This document shows, piece after piece, positions 19,940 through 28,393 of a DNA stretch of 64,000 nt (positions are counted from its first letter, which is position 1; each line of letters opens with the position of its first letter). Source of the DNA: Nosema muscidifuracis. Its lineage: Eukaryota; Microsporidia; Nosematidae. Both the position numbers and the translations under genes were made by a program. The DNA is taken from positions 248,001 to 312,000 of the forward strand of contig JAIOKI010000018.1 of assembly GCA_028335825.1 (NCBI GenBank), given 5' to 3'. The notes below the pieces were generated by a model. The model saw only the letters and a program-made list of their open reading frames with translations. It did not search any database and was not told the origin of the DNA.

Positions 19940-22936
19940 ATGGATAAAGATTTATTAAATGCTTTTGATGATAAAACAACTCTTATAGATATAACTGAAC
20001 CAATTAAACAAGATATTCGTACAAATATATACGATACATTTGAAAGAAATGGTACTAAACATGAAGCATCTGTTCCAATAGGAATGGATTATATTTCAAT
20101 ACCAGAAAATTTTGAAGATTTTACTGCTAAAAAATACAATTTTGAACTTGATATTTTTCAAAAGATTTCTTTATGTGCACTTGAAAGAGATGAAAGTGTT
20201 TTAGTTAGTGCTCATACTAGTTCAGGAAAAACAGTTGTAGCAGAATATGCTATAGCTATGTCTTTAAGAGATAATCAAAGAGTAGTTTATACTTCACCTA
20301 TTAAAGCACTTAGTAATCAAAAATATAGAGAATTATTAGAAGAATTTACTGATGTAGGTCTTATGACAGGTGATGTAACAATTAATCCATCAGCTTCTTG
20401 TTTAGTAATGACTACAGAAATATTAAGAAATATGTTATATAGAGGTAGTGAAGTTATTAGAGAAATTCATTGGATAATATTTGATGAAATACATTATATG
20501 AGAGATAGAGAAAGAGGAGTTGTTTGGGAAGAAACTATAATTTTATTACCTTCACATGTAAGGATGGTATTTTTAAGTGCAACTATACCAAATGCATTAG
20601 AATTTAGTGAATGGATATCTTATATTCAAAATCAAGTAGTTCATGTAGTTTATACAGAAAAAAGAATAACTCCTTTAGTTCATTATTTTAAGACTAATCA
20701 ATTATATTTAGTAAAAGATCAAGAGTTTTATAAAAATGAATTTTATAAATGTATGAAAAGTGTAAAGAAAGGAAGAATAACTGAAAGAAATATAATAAAT
20801 GTTATAAAAGATGTTTCATTACCTGCTGTTATATTTTCATTTAAAAGAAAAGATTGTGAATATTATGCTATGAGATTAATAGATGATTATTTAAATTCTG
20901 ATGAGAAAGATATTGTTAAGACAGTATTTAATAATGCTATAAAATCACTTAGATTAGAAGATAGAGAATTACCTATCATTCAAAATATTTTACCCCTTTT
21001 ATTAAGAGGTATAGGAATTCATCATTCAGGACTTCTTCCTATTATTAAAGAAATTGTAGAAATATTATTTCAAGAAGGTTATTTAAAAGTTTTATTCGCT
21101 ACAGAAACTTTTTCTATTGGATTGAATATGCCTGCTAAATCAGTAATATTTACTTCATTAAAAAAATTTGATGGTATAAAAAATAGAAATTTAACTAGTG
21201 CAGAATATATACAAATGAGTGGTAGAGCAGGTAGAAGAGGAATAGATGATATGGGTATAGTAGTAAGTCTTATTAATGATATTATGACATTTAATGAACT
21301 AAAAGATCTTTTTTCTTGTTCTAAAGATAATTTAATAAGTGCATTTCGTCTTACTTATAATATGATATTAAATCTTATGCGTGTTGAAGGACTTGATCCT
21401 TTATATTTAATAAGTAGATCTTTTCATCATTTTCAAGCATTTAAGAAAGGTAAAGAAAAAGAAAAAGAATTATTTAAAATTTATGAAAGCATAAAAGAAT
21501 ATCCTAAAAATAATTTGGTAGATCTTATGAATGAATTAGAATCTAAATTAATTTTAAGATCTAATATTTTATATCCTAAATATTTACCTTATCTTAAGAA
21601 AGGTAGAGTAATAGATTTAATAATACCTAGATATGGATCATCTATTCGTATAAAAAATGCTATAGTAGAAGGAATAGATGAAGATTCTCTTACTTGTTTA
21701 ATATTTACTAAAAAATGTATTAAAAAGATTATTGTAGATATTAAGAATGTTAGTGAAGTTTATGATTTTAGAGCTAAATTTAATCCAAAGGTATTTTATA
21801 AGAATTTTGAAAGGATTGATAAAAATAATTTTAAGAGTGATTCAAATAATTTTAAGAGTGATGAAGATAATTTAAAAAGTGATTCAAATAATTTTAAAAG
21901 TGATAAAGATAATTTTAAGAGTGATTCAAATAATTTTAAGTATGATAAATTAAATGAAGATATAAAAATAATTGAAAATAAGATTAGAGAAATATATCCT
22001 TCTATAGATTTTGATAAATGTTTTATATGTAATAATTCATATCCAATATGTTTATCAGATTGTAGTAGTGAATATATAAAAGGAGAAGAATTCAAAGCTG
22101 ATATTGATTGTGAGATGATATATAAAACTAAATTTAAAATTAATGATACTAAAAAATCATTAAAGAATTCTACAAAAGATAAATCTATAATAGATAATAC
22201 TATAGTAAATAATACTATAGTAGATAATTCTATAATAGAAAATACTAAATATAACATTAAGGATACTATAAATTACATAAAGAATGAAATATTAAAAGAT
22301 AATTATAGAATTAAATTTCAAGAAATGTCTAAATTAAAGGAAATCTATCACATGGAAGAATGTAAGAAAATGATAAAAGTTCTTAAAGATTTAGAATATT
22401 GTGATGATACTACAGTAGCTATTAAAGGAAGATTAGCTTGTGAAATTTCTTCAGGAGATGAGCTTATACTAACAGAGATGATTTTTAATGGAGATTTCCT
22501 TAAACTTGAGGTTGATGATTTTGTACCTTTACTATCATGTATGGTATTTGAAGAATGGAATGAAGATGATTTTGTATTAAGTGATGAGAATAGAAAATTA
22601 TATTCATTAATAGAAGATTCTGTTCGTAAAGTATGTAGAATTCTTAATAAAAATAATTTAGAAGGAACACCTAAGAAATATCTTAGGAAATTTTCATATG
22701 AAATGATGGAGACAGTAAGAATGTGGTGTAAAGGTCATACATTTTTAGAGATATGTTCTAGTTCAGAAATATTTGAAGGAAGTATTATAAGAACATTTAA
22801 GAGACTTGAAGAATTATTAAAACAACTTAGTAATGCAGCTAGGGTTATTGGTAATACAGAGTTAGAAAATATGTTTAGTAATGGAATAGTTAAGATAAAG
22901 AGAGATATTGTATTTGCTAATTCATTATATTTATAA
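19940..22936 (+). CDS. MTR4: Exosome-associated DExH RNA helicase Mtr4
   Basis: 998 residues. Mtr4 unwinds RNA and feeds it to the nuclear exosome for rRNA maturation and decay. Walker A AHTSSGKT is at 91-98, DEIH at 182-185, then 'LSATIPN', 'HHSGLLP', 'FATETFSIGLNMPA' and 'YIQMSGRAGRRG'. The C-terminus 'NTELENMFSNGIVKIKRDIVFANSLYL' (about 970-998) matches Mtr4 rather than Ski2. The arch/KOW region (about 560-760) is present but carries a low-complexity repeat at about 628-672 made of Asn-Asn-Phe-Lys-Ser-Asp units, 21 bases each. A Cys-containing segment follows (Cys-Phe-Ile-Cys...Cys-Leu-Ser-Asp-Cys), typical of Mtr4. CCCC lies five bases before the ATG. Confidence 0.95.
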   Translation: MDKDLLNAFDDKTTLIDITEPIKQDIRTNIYDTFERNGTKHEASVPIGMDYISIPENFEDFTAKKYNFELDIFQKISLCALERDESVLVSAHTSSGKTVVAEYAIAMSLRDNQRVVYTSPIKALSNQKYRELLEEFTDVGLMTGDVTINPSASCLVMTTEILRNMLYRGSEVIREIHWIIFDEIHYMRDRERGVVWEETIILLPSHVRMVFLSATIPNALEFSEWISYIQNQVVHVVYTEKRITPLVHYFKTNQLYLVKDQEFYKNEFYKCMKSVKKGRITERNIINVIKDVSLPAVIFSFKRKDCEYYAMRLIDDYLNSDEKDIVKTVFNNAIKSLRLEDRELPIIQNILPLLLRGIGIHHSGLLPIIKEIVEILFQEGYLKVLFATETFSIGLNMPAKSVIFTSLKKFDGIKNRNLTSAEYIQMSGRAGRRGIDDMGIVVSLINDIMTFNELKDLFSCSKDNLISAFRLTYNMILNLMRVEGLDPLYLISRSFHHFQAFKKGKEKEKELFKIYESIKEYPKNNLVDLMNELESKLILRSNILYPKYLPYLKKGRVIDLIIPRYGSSIRIKNAIVEGIDEDSLTCLIFTKKCIKKIIVDIKNVSEVYDFRAKFNPKVFYKNFERIDKNNFKSDSNNFKSDEDNLKSDSNNFKSDKDNFKSDSNNFKYDKLNEDIKIIENKIREIYPSIDFDKCFICNNSYPICLSDCSSEYIKGEEFKADIDCEMIYKTKFKINDTKKSLKNSTKDKSIIDNTIVNNTIVDNSIIENTKYNIKDTINYIKNEILKDNYRIKFQEMSKLKEIYHMEECKKMIKVLKDLEYCDDTTVAIKGRLACEISSGDELILTEMIFNGDFLKLEVDDFVPLLSCMVFEEWNEDDFVLSDENRKLYSLIEDSVRKVCRILNKNNLEGTPKKYLRKFSYEMMETVRMWCKGHTFLEICSSSEIFEGSIIRTFKRLEELLKQLSNAARVIGNTELENMFSNGIVKIKRDIVFANSLYL

Positions 22937-23055
22937 ATTAAATAAAGTTTTTATAATTATTTCTTTATATATCTTCTTTAATAATGAGGTTTTGTATTTC
23001 TTTACTATCTTCTATAATTTTAAAGTCTATTTCTAATTAAGTTTTTTTTAATTAA

Positions 23056-23080
23056 TTGTCATAGCCTCATGCTATGACAA
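23056..23080 (+). other. 9-bp perfect hairpin
   Basis: TTGTCATAG and CTATGACAA flank the seven-base loop CCTCATG. It stands just before the GC-rich island and could be an arm of the same transcript or a separate element. Confidence 0.7.
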
Positions 23081-23104
23081 GTATTTTAAAATTTTATTTA
23101 TTTT

Positions 23105-23340
23105 TAAATATCCCACAACCGGGTTTTCAAAAAATTAAATAAATATAAAATTTTAAAAAAAGGGTAACAAGAAGAAGCAAATGAATTATAACAATTTTAA
23201 TATTAGTAGAAACGGGACCCGCGCCGGAATAGATACAGCGCAGAGTAGAGGTCACCAGAATGATAGTAGACAGCAAAATAAAATAAACATTATTTTAGAA
23301 ACTTATTTTAAAAACGGGTCCTATCCCCGTGGGCATAACA
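23105..23340 (+). ncRNA. Candidate structured RNA gene (GC-rich island), identity unknown
   Basis: A block with clearly raised GC in an otherwise nearly pure AT gap. CCCAC (23112-23116) can pair with GTGGG (23329-23333), bringing the ends together. GGACCCG (23215-23221) pairs perfectly with CGGGTCC (23315-23321), and GCGC (23221-23224) with GCGC (23238-23241). A 63-codon frame at 23181-23372 lies across it but has no sensible composition, so I read the region as RNA. I compared it by eye with U6, U3, U4, SRP, RNase P and RNase MRP core motifs and none fits convincingly. The nested end-closing helix recalls RNase P/MRP. The strand is a guess. Confidence 0.4.
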
Positions 23341-23470
23341 TTAATAATTATTTCTTCATATATCTTTTATAATTTTGTATTTCTTTACTATCTTCTATAA
23401 TTTTAAAATCTATTTCTAATAAGTATCTTTCATAATTTTGTATTTCTTTACTATCTTCTATAATTTCTAA

Positions 23471-24046
23471 TTATTTCTTTACTAAATTAAGAAATTCCTT
23501 AATTAATTCATTACTTGTCTTATTTGTTTTCATTATCCTTCTAGTATGATGATGAATTTTTTCATTTTTAACCAAATCAAGAAACTTTTTTAATAACTCA
23601 ACATCAAAAGTATCTTTCTTTCTATCGATTGAAAGTTGATCATTGAATTTACTAAAGAAAATATTTGCTTCATCTTTATTAAAAAAAGTAATCTGGAATT
23701 TTTTAGTAGAATCAGTAAACTTAAAAGCTAATACTCTACCTCTAGCACATATTCTAAGTGTATTGGTTGATAGACTTATACTTTCTAGTCTTGTTATACT
23801 TATTTTAGGAGGATTGTGTATAATTAAATTAATTTCCATTAAATTTTTATCAACATGTATTTCTACAAATCTATTACTTTCCATAAAAATATGTAGCCAT
23901 TCTTCTTTTCTTATATTTTGTGAATCGTATTGACTGTGAATTATAGTTTGGCTGTATAGTTCTATATTATTATTGCAGTATGATAATTTATCTTTTTGAT
24001 TATCAATATATTTAGAATATTTGAATACTCTCCATGTGTATTTCAT
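23471..24046 (-). CDS. Unknown protein, possible PH-like fold
   Basis: 191 residues, no signal peptide or membrane segment. The middle (about 50-130) alternates beta-like stretches (Phe-Val-Glu-Ile-His-Val, Met-Glu-Ile-Asn-Leu-Ile-Ile, Lys-Phe-Gln-Ile-Thr-Phe-Phe) and ends in a helix (Asp-Glu-Ala-Asn-Ile-Phe-Phe-Ser-Lys-Phe), the order seen in PH-like domains. The C-terminus has two similar helical pieces, Glu-Leu-Leu-Lys-Lys-Phe-Leu-Asp-Leu-Val-Lys and Glu-Leu-Ile-Lys-Glu-Phe-Leu-Asn-Leu-Val-Lys. A meiotic Rec114-type PH protein is one idea, unsupported by any motif. No CCC motif precedes the ATG. Confidence 0.6.
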   Translation of the reverse strand: MKYTWRVFKYSKYIDNQKDKLSYCNNNIELYSQTIIHSQYDSQNIRKEEWLHIFMESNRFVEIHVDKNLMEINLIIHNPPKISITRLESISLSTNTLRICARGRVLAFKFTDSTKKFQITFFNKDEANIFFSKFNDQLSIDRKKDTFDVELLKKFLDLVKNEKIHHHTRRIMKTNKTSNELIKEFLNLVKK

Positions 24047-24226
24047 ATTTATGCTATTGATATTATTTTTATGTTAAAAATTTATGCTAATAGAATAATT
24101 TTATGTTTATGATATTGGAATAATTTTATTAAACAACCTATAATAAATACCAGCATAGACATTATTCTACTTTTTGTAAAATAATATTAATTTGTAATTC
24201 TATTTACAAAAATAAATTAAATATTT

Positions 24227-24511
24227 TTATTCAAAATTATAGTCAACTTTCTTAAAAGCACATTCTCCTATCAAAGCTGCTTTACCACCAGTACTTTTTA
24301 AAATTGGTTCACCACATCCTTTGCAATTCATATTTCTTTGAGAATGTGAGTAACATAAAGTTACCCCCTTACATCCTTCACAAAGCACTTGCATGAAATA
24401 TCCTGTTGGTACTGCATATAAATTTTTAGTCTTGTGTGTTCTTCTGATTTGTTCGTCAGTTGGGAATGCTAAATCTGTATTCTTAAAAATTAAATAATTT
24501 TAACTTACCAT
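24227..24511 (-). CDS. RPS27: Ribosomal protein eS27, two exons
   Basis: Exon 1 is only the ATG (24509-24511) and exon 2 is 24227-24481, giving 85 residues. eS27 is a small-subunit zinc-ribbon protein. The sequence has the family order Phe-Met-Gln-Val-Leu-Cys-x2-Cys, Tyr-Ser-His-Ser-Gln, Cys-x2-Cys, then Thr-Gly-Gly-Lys-Ala-Ala-Leu. CCC lies four bases before the ATG. Without splicing the frame reads Met-Val-Ser-stop, and exon 2 has no ATG near its beginning, so splicing decides the start. Microsporidian introns commonly sit at the very 5' end of ribosomal protein genes, as here. Confidence 0.93.
24482..24508 (-). other. 27-base spliceosomal intron of eS27
   Basis: The antisense sequence starts GTAAGTT and ends TTTAATTTTTAAG. 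GTAAGT is the microsporidian donor consensus, and TTTAAT just before the acceptor AAG can serve as a branch-point box placed almost on the acceptor, as known in this phylum. Intron length is a multiple of three, but retention gives a stop at the third codon after the ATG. Confidence 0.9.
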
Positions 24512-24599
24512 TTTATGGGTGAATAAAATATTTTTTTAAAAAATATTCTTGAAGAAGAAAAATAATCAGCAAGAAGAAGAAAAATAGTTGAAGATAAGT

Positions 24600-24940
24600 T
24601 AAAATAGAATAAGTAATATAATTTAAAATTGAATAGGTAAGATACATTTAAAATTGAATAAGTAGGATAATTTAAAATTTAATAAGTAATATATTTTTAA
24701 ATTGAATAGGTAAGATACATTTAAATTTTTTAAGATCTCTATCACTTCTCTAATAAATTTATCATTTTTTTATAGAACGTATTATTTATTCAATTGTATA
24801 AAATATTAATATTTTTTTATAGAACGTATTATTTATGCAATTGTATAAAATATTAAATATTTTTTTATAGAACGTATTATTTATGCAATTGTATAAGATA
24901 TTAAATATTTTTTTTATAGAACGTTCCATTTATGCAAATA
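24600..24940. repeat. Two tandem repeat families upstream of CCT8
   Basis: From 24600 to 24725 the unit AAAATTGAATARGTARGATA is repeated four to five times. From 24761 to 24940 a unit of about 48 bases containing TTTTTTTATAGAACGTATTA and TTTATGCAATTGTATAAAAT is repeated four times (AGAACG at about 24773, 24821, 24869, 24918). Confidence 0.85.
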
Positions 24941-25007
24941 TCTATAAAAAAAATTCTACATAATATTTAATATTTAGGAAAATATTAAATATTTTTAGTG
25001 CCCTCAA

Positions 25008-26519
25008 ATGAACATGCAACAATTGATCTCACAATCACAGACAGAAGAGAAAGCTAAGTATGCAACTGTTATTAAGAAACTTACATCTTTAATATCAATC
25101 TTTGATAAATTGTATGGACAATCTTATCATAAAAAATTAATACAGACTGATTACAATACACTAAAATTAACTTCTTTTCCTTCAGTTATTCTTGATAATA
25201 TTAAGATTAATCATCCTCTTGTTAAATTAATGATAGAGTATGTTAAGAAATTGGATACAATGGGAGACTCATCAAAATTCTTTCTTCTTTTTGTTAAGTA
25301 TTTAGTAGAAGAGAGTATTAAAATAGTTGAGAAGGGTGTTAAGCCAACTATCTTAGGAGAGATTTATAGAGATATTGGTGGGGAGATTGATAATTTATGT
25401 ATAGAATTTGTTAAAGAAATTGAAATTTCATCAATTAATTCTTCAGAATTGAAATCTAATGATGATATTGAAAATAAAATATCAGAATTAGAAATATCAA
25501 AGCTACCAAATTTTTCTCTTCTAATAGATTCTCTTATTAAAGATAAGAAGATTAAAGATCTTCTTATTGAATGTATTAATAAGACTAAATCATTTAGTAC
25601 AGAAAAAATAAGAATATGTAAAATAAATACAGGTACTCTTGATGATAGTTATATAGTAGAAGGTATGGTATTTGATAAAGAACCAGAAAGTATTAAGAAA
25701 TCTTTAAAGAATGGAACTAGTTCTATTTATAATTGTCCACTTGATATAAGTAGAGCAGAATTAAAAAGTACAATTTTAATGAATACATCAGATGAGTTAT
25801 ATAATTATACTAAAGATGAAATAAATTTAATTAAGAATAAAGTTGAAAAACTTAATTCTGATCTTATAATTTGTAGTAGTAAAGTAGATAATATTTTTTT
25901 AGATTTTTGTAATAAGAATGATAAGATTGTATTTAAAATTATGAGTAAGCATGATTTAAGAAGAATTAGAGAATGTCTTGGAGGGTATATTTCTCCAGTA
26001 CTTGAACCTTTATCAGAGAATCAATATGGTTTAGTTAAGAATTTAGAAGTATTTACAGAAAGTAATAAGAATTATACTAAATTTATAGGGAATGATATTC
26101 AGACGATAGTCTTAAAGAATTCTCTTGATGTAGTTTTAGATGAACAAGAAAGAATAATTAGTAAAACACTTAGAGCTATTTCTAAAAATATAAAGAATAA
26201 TAAAATAAAGGTAGTAGAGGGAGCAGGTAAATTTGAAAAGAATATGGAAAATATTTTTAAAAAGAATATTATTCTTAATAATTCAGATATAAATATTTTA
26301 TCTAAGAAATATGCTTATCAATCTATCAGTAAAGCTTTTTCTAAGTTTAAGGAGTTTGATAAGAATATTTTTGATATTTATAATACTAAAATTAAAGCTA
26401 TCAAGTATGCATTTGATTTTATAGCAGTTATGTATGAGACAGAAGATTATTTAATAGGAATGCAAGAGAAGATGAATATAAGACCAAGAATGAATGAAGA
26501 TTGGGATGAAGATCATTAA
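25008..26519 (+). CDS. CCT8: Chaperonin TRiC/CCT theta subunit
   Basis: 503 residues. CCT8 is one of eight subunits of the cytosolic chaperonin ring that folds actin and tubulin. The match is to group II chaperonins, and to theta by 'VEGMVFDKEPE' (about 212-222), 'KIMSKHDLRRIRECLGGYISPVLEPL' (about 308-333) and 'VVEGAGKFEKNMENIF' near 403-418. The nucleotide-loop motif that is usually Gly-Asp-Gly-Thr-x is Gly-Asp-Ser-Ser-Lys here (about 86-90), so ATP handling by this subunit may be altered. The protein is about 45 residues shorter than yeast Cct8. CCC lies five bases before the ATG; a second ATG two codons later is an alternative start. Confidence 0.85.
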   Translation: MNMQQLISQSQTEEKAKYATVIKKLTSLISIFDKLYGQSYHKKLIQTDYNTLKLTSFPSVILDNIKINHPLVKLMIEYVKKLDTMGDSSKFFLLFVKYLVEESIKIVEKGVKPTILGEIYRDIGGEIDNLCIEFVKEIEISSINSSELKSNDDIENKISELEISKLPNFSLLIDSLIKDKKIKDLLIECINKTKSFSTEKIRICKINTGTLDDSYIVEGMVFDKEPESIKKSLKNGTSSIYNCPLDISRAELKSTILMNTSDELYNYTKDEINLIKNKVEKLNSDLIICSSKVDNIFLDFCNKNDKIVFKIMSKHDLRRIRECLGGYISPVLEPLSENQYGLVKNLEVFTESNKNYTKFIGNDIQTIVLKNSLDVVLDEQERIISKTLRAISKNIKNNKIKVVEGAGKFEKNMENIFKKNIILNNSDINILSKKYAYQSISKAFSKFKEFDKNIFDIYNTKIKAIKYAFDFIAVMYETEDYLIGMQEKMNIRPRMNEDWDEDH

Positions 26520-26705
26520 ATTATTTATAACTAAAAGTCTTTTATCAGTAAAGTATTCTATTACAATATATTAATATAGTATTATAAATTATTGATTAAA
26601 TATTCTATTATAATATATTAATATTACTATTATAATATATTAATATAATAATTATAAATTATATTGATAAAATATTTTTTTATTAATTTTACTCCCTAAT
26701 ATCTA

Positions 26706-26936
26706 ATGATAAATCAAGAAAATCCTAAACAATTTCTTACTAGACTAGAAAATAAAAATGTAAGGGTGTATCTTAAATGGGGACAGCATTATGAAGGACT
26801 TCTTCTTGAATATGATTCTTACTTCAATGTAGTTCTTACTAATTGTAAAGAATATGATAATGAGAATGTCTCTGAGCTTGGTAAGACATTTATACGATGT
26901 AATAATATAAAAATAATCCAAGAAATTACAGGATGA
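26706..26936 (+). CDS. SMX3: Spliceosomal Sm protein F
   Basis: 76 residues covering one Sm fold. The order Asn-Pro-Lys-x-Phe-Leu, 'VRVYLKWGQHYEGLLLEYDSYFNVVL' (Sm1) and 'GKTFIRCNNIKII' (Sm2) is that of SmF: Leu-Lys-Trp-Gly is its hallmark in Sm1 and Ile-Arg-Cys-Asn-Asn in Sm2. SmF sits in the seven-member ring around U1, U2, U4 and U5 snRNA. Its presence, with PRP8 and the eS27 intron, shows a retained spliceosome. CCC lies about nine bases before the ATG. LSm6 is the close paralogue but normally lacks Leu-Lys-Trp-Gly. Confidence 0.92.
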   Translation: MINQENPKQFLTRLENKNVRVYLKWGQHYEGLLLEYDSYFNVVLTNCKEYDNENVSELGKTFIRCNNIKIIQEITG

Positions 26937-27207
26937 AAATAAGTAAATGTATTATTAAGAAATATAATTTTTTTCTCTTCTAAATTAAAAACTTTTAATT
27001 AAGCTCTAATTAAAAACTTATAATTATTTTTCTACTTATTAATAGTCTTATAACTATTTTTTTACTTATTAATAGCCTTTTATTAAAAACTTATAATTAA
27101 TACCCTTTTATTAAAAACTTATAATTAATACCCTTTTATTTAATAAACTTCTATATTTTCATTTTAATTAACTATTTATAAGAATAATTTTTTAATAAAA
27201 ATATAAA

Positions 27208-28014
27208 TTACAAATCTATTACTCTATCATCATTATATTCTTTATAACACTTAATTAATAAAATATTATACAATTTATCTTGTATATCTACTGACTTATA
27301 AAATTCATTTATATCTACTGACCAATCATCTACAGAAACTTCTTCAACTTCATACTGAAAATAATTAATTAAAACTGAATTAATAAATCTTTCAAAGATT
27401 GAAAATTTAGAAGACTTAAGATTCTGTAAAACATTAATAAAATCATTATAAAATAATTTAGAATAAACAAAACATTCTTGCTTAATCATCATCCTATAAA
27501 ATATATGAAGATCACCTTTGTACCAAGAAATCTTTTTATGACACTCTTTACTTCTATGCCATAATATCATCTGTTTAATTTTCATATCACTCTCCATAAG
27601 ATTAGTAAATATAACGAAATCATTGTTCATATACAAAATATCAATATTTTTATCAAGAATATTTACAATAAAATGAATACCTTCAGTTATCAAAAAATCA
27701 TGTATTTCTTTAGATTTTATCATGTACTCCTCGTTATCTAAAAAATCATTCTTACATTCTTTTACTAGTTGTATAAGTCTATTAACAAACTTGAGATCAC
27801 TTATTGAATTATTATATATCTTTGTATACAAATAATCTATTATATCAAAACTTCTTAATATATCGTTAATATCATTTATCTTATGATTTATTATGTCTAG
27901 TTCTGATTTATAGATCTCTAGATCAGTAATTACTTTCTTCATTTTTTTTATTGATTTTTTGTACTCAAATAAGGTTTTTAAGTTTTTCTCTATTTCGTCT
28001 AAATTATCTGACAT
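27208..28014 (-). CDS. Unknown alpha-helical protein with N-terminal coiled coil
   Basis: 268 residues, no membrane segment. Residues 1-60 form a likely coiled coil (Leu-Asp-Glu-Ile-Glu-Lys-Asn-Leu-Lys-Thr-Leu and following heptads). The remainder is helical and hydrophobic, with a Trp-rich middle (Leu-Trp-His-Arg, Ile-Ser-Trp-Tyr-Lys) and an acidic end. A coiled-coil N-terminus before a helical bundle resembles tethering-complex subunits (COG, GARP, exocyst), but no motif supports this. CCC directly precedes the ATG at 28014, so eleven codons of open frame upstream are left out. Confidence 0.75.
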   Translation of the reverse strand: MSDNLDEIEKNLKTLFEYKKSIKKMKKVITDLEIYKSELDIINHKINDINDILRSFDIIDYLYTKIYNNSISDLKFVNRLIQLVKECKNDFLDNEEYMIKSKEIHDFLITEGIHFIVNILDKNIDILYMNNDFVIFTNLMESDMKIKQMILWHRSKECHKKISWYKGDLHIFYRMMIKQECFVYSKLFYNDFINVLQNLKSSKFSIFERFINSVLINYFQYEVEEVSVDDWSVDINEFYKSVDIQDKLYNILLIKCYKEYNDDRVIDL

Positions 28015-28393
28015 GGGTAAAAAAGAGATTTGAATTATAAAAAGCAAGTTTAAAAAAATATTATCAAAAAAGAGTGACTTAGAAAAATATAAATTAAAGT
28101 AAAAGAAATGAATTATAAAAATATAAATTAAAGTGAAGAAATGAATTATGAAAATATAAATTAAAGTTGATTAATATAGTATAAAAAAATATTATCAAAA
28201 TAAAGTGACTTATAAAAATAATAATTAAAGTATAGAAGTGAATAATTATTACTAATAATATATTTAATAAATTACTTCTGATTTTTTTATTATAAAATTA
28301 TGTATAAAGATAATTTATATTAGACTGTAAAAAGTAGTATTAAATTAATTCAATCTCTTTTTAAAATACTTTTTGTTTTATGTATATATTAAA
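28015..28393. repeat. AT-rich gap with short repeats
   Basis: GAAATGAATTAT(G/A)AAAATATA followed by AATTAAAGT recurs three or four times at about 28085-28170, and TATTATCAAAAWARAGTGACTTA twice. No gene seen apart from the antisense overlap described at its right end. Confidence 0.6.

Larger units (their letters stand above)
22952..23475. repeat. Direct repeats flanking the GC-rich island
   Basis: TTTTGTATTTCTTTACTATC followed by TTCTATAATTTTAAARTCTATTTCTAAT occurs at about 22990-23040, again at about 23373-23420, and partially at about 23431-23475. The GC-rich RNA candidate lies between the first and second copies. Confidence 0.75.

Noticed and set aside
21796-22257. 153-codon minus-strand Leu/Ser/Phe repeat ORF
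   Set aside because: Antisense of the repetitive insert in Mtr4; the sense frame is a conserved helicase.
23221-23280. U6 snRNA in the GC-rich island
   Set aside because: GATACAG is present but the essential ACAGAGA box and the U4-pairing region are not.
23181-23372. 63-codon ORF across the GC-rich island
   Set aside because: Composition does not resemble neighbouring proteins and the strong base pairing suits an RNA better. GGG upstream is not at the usual distance.
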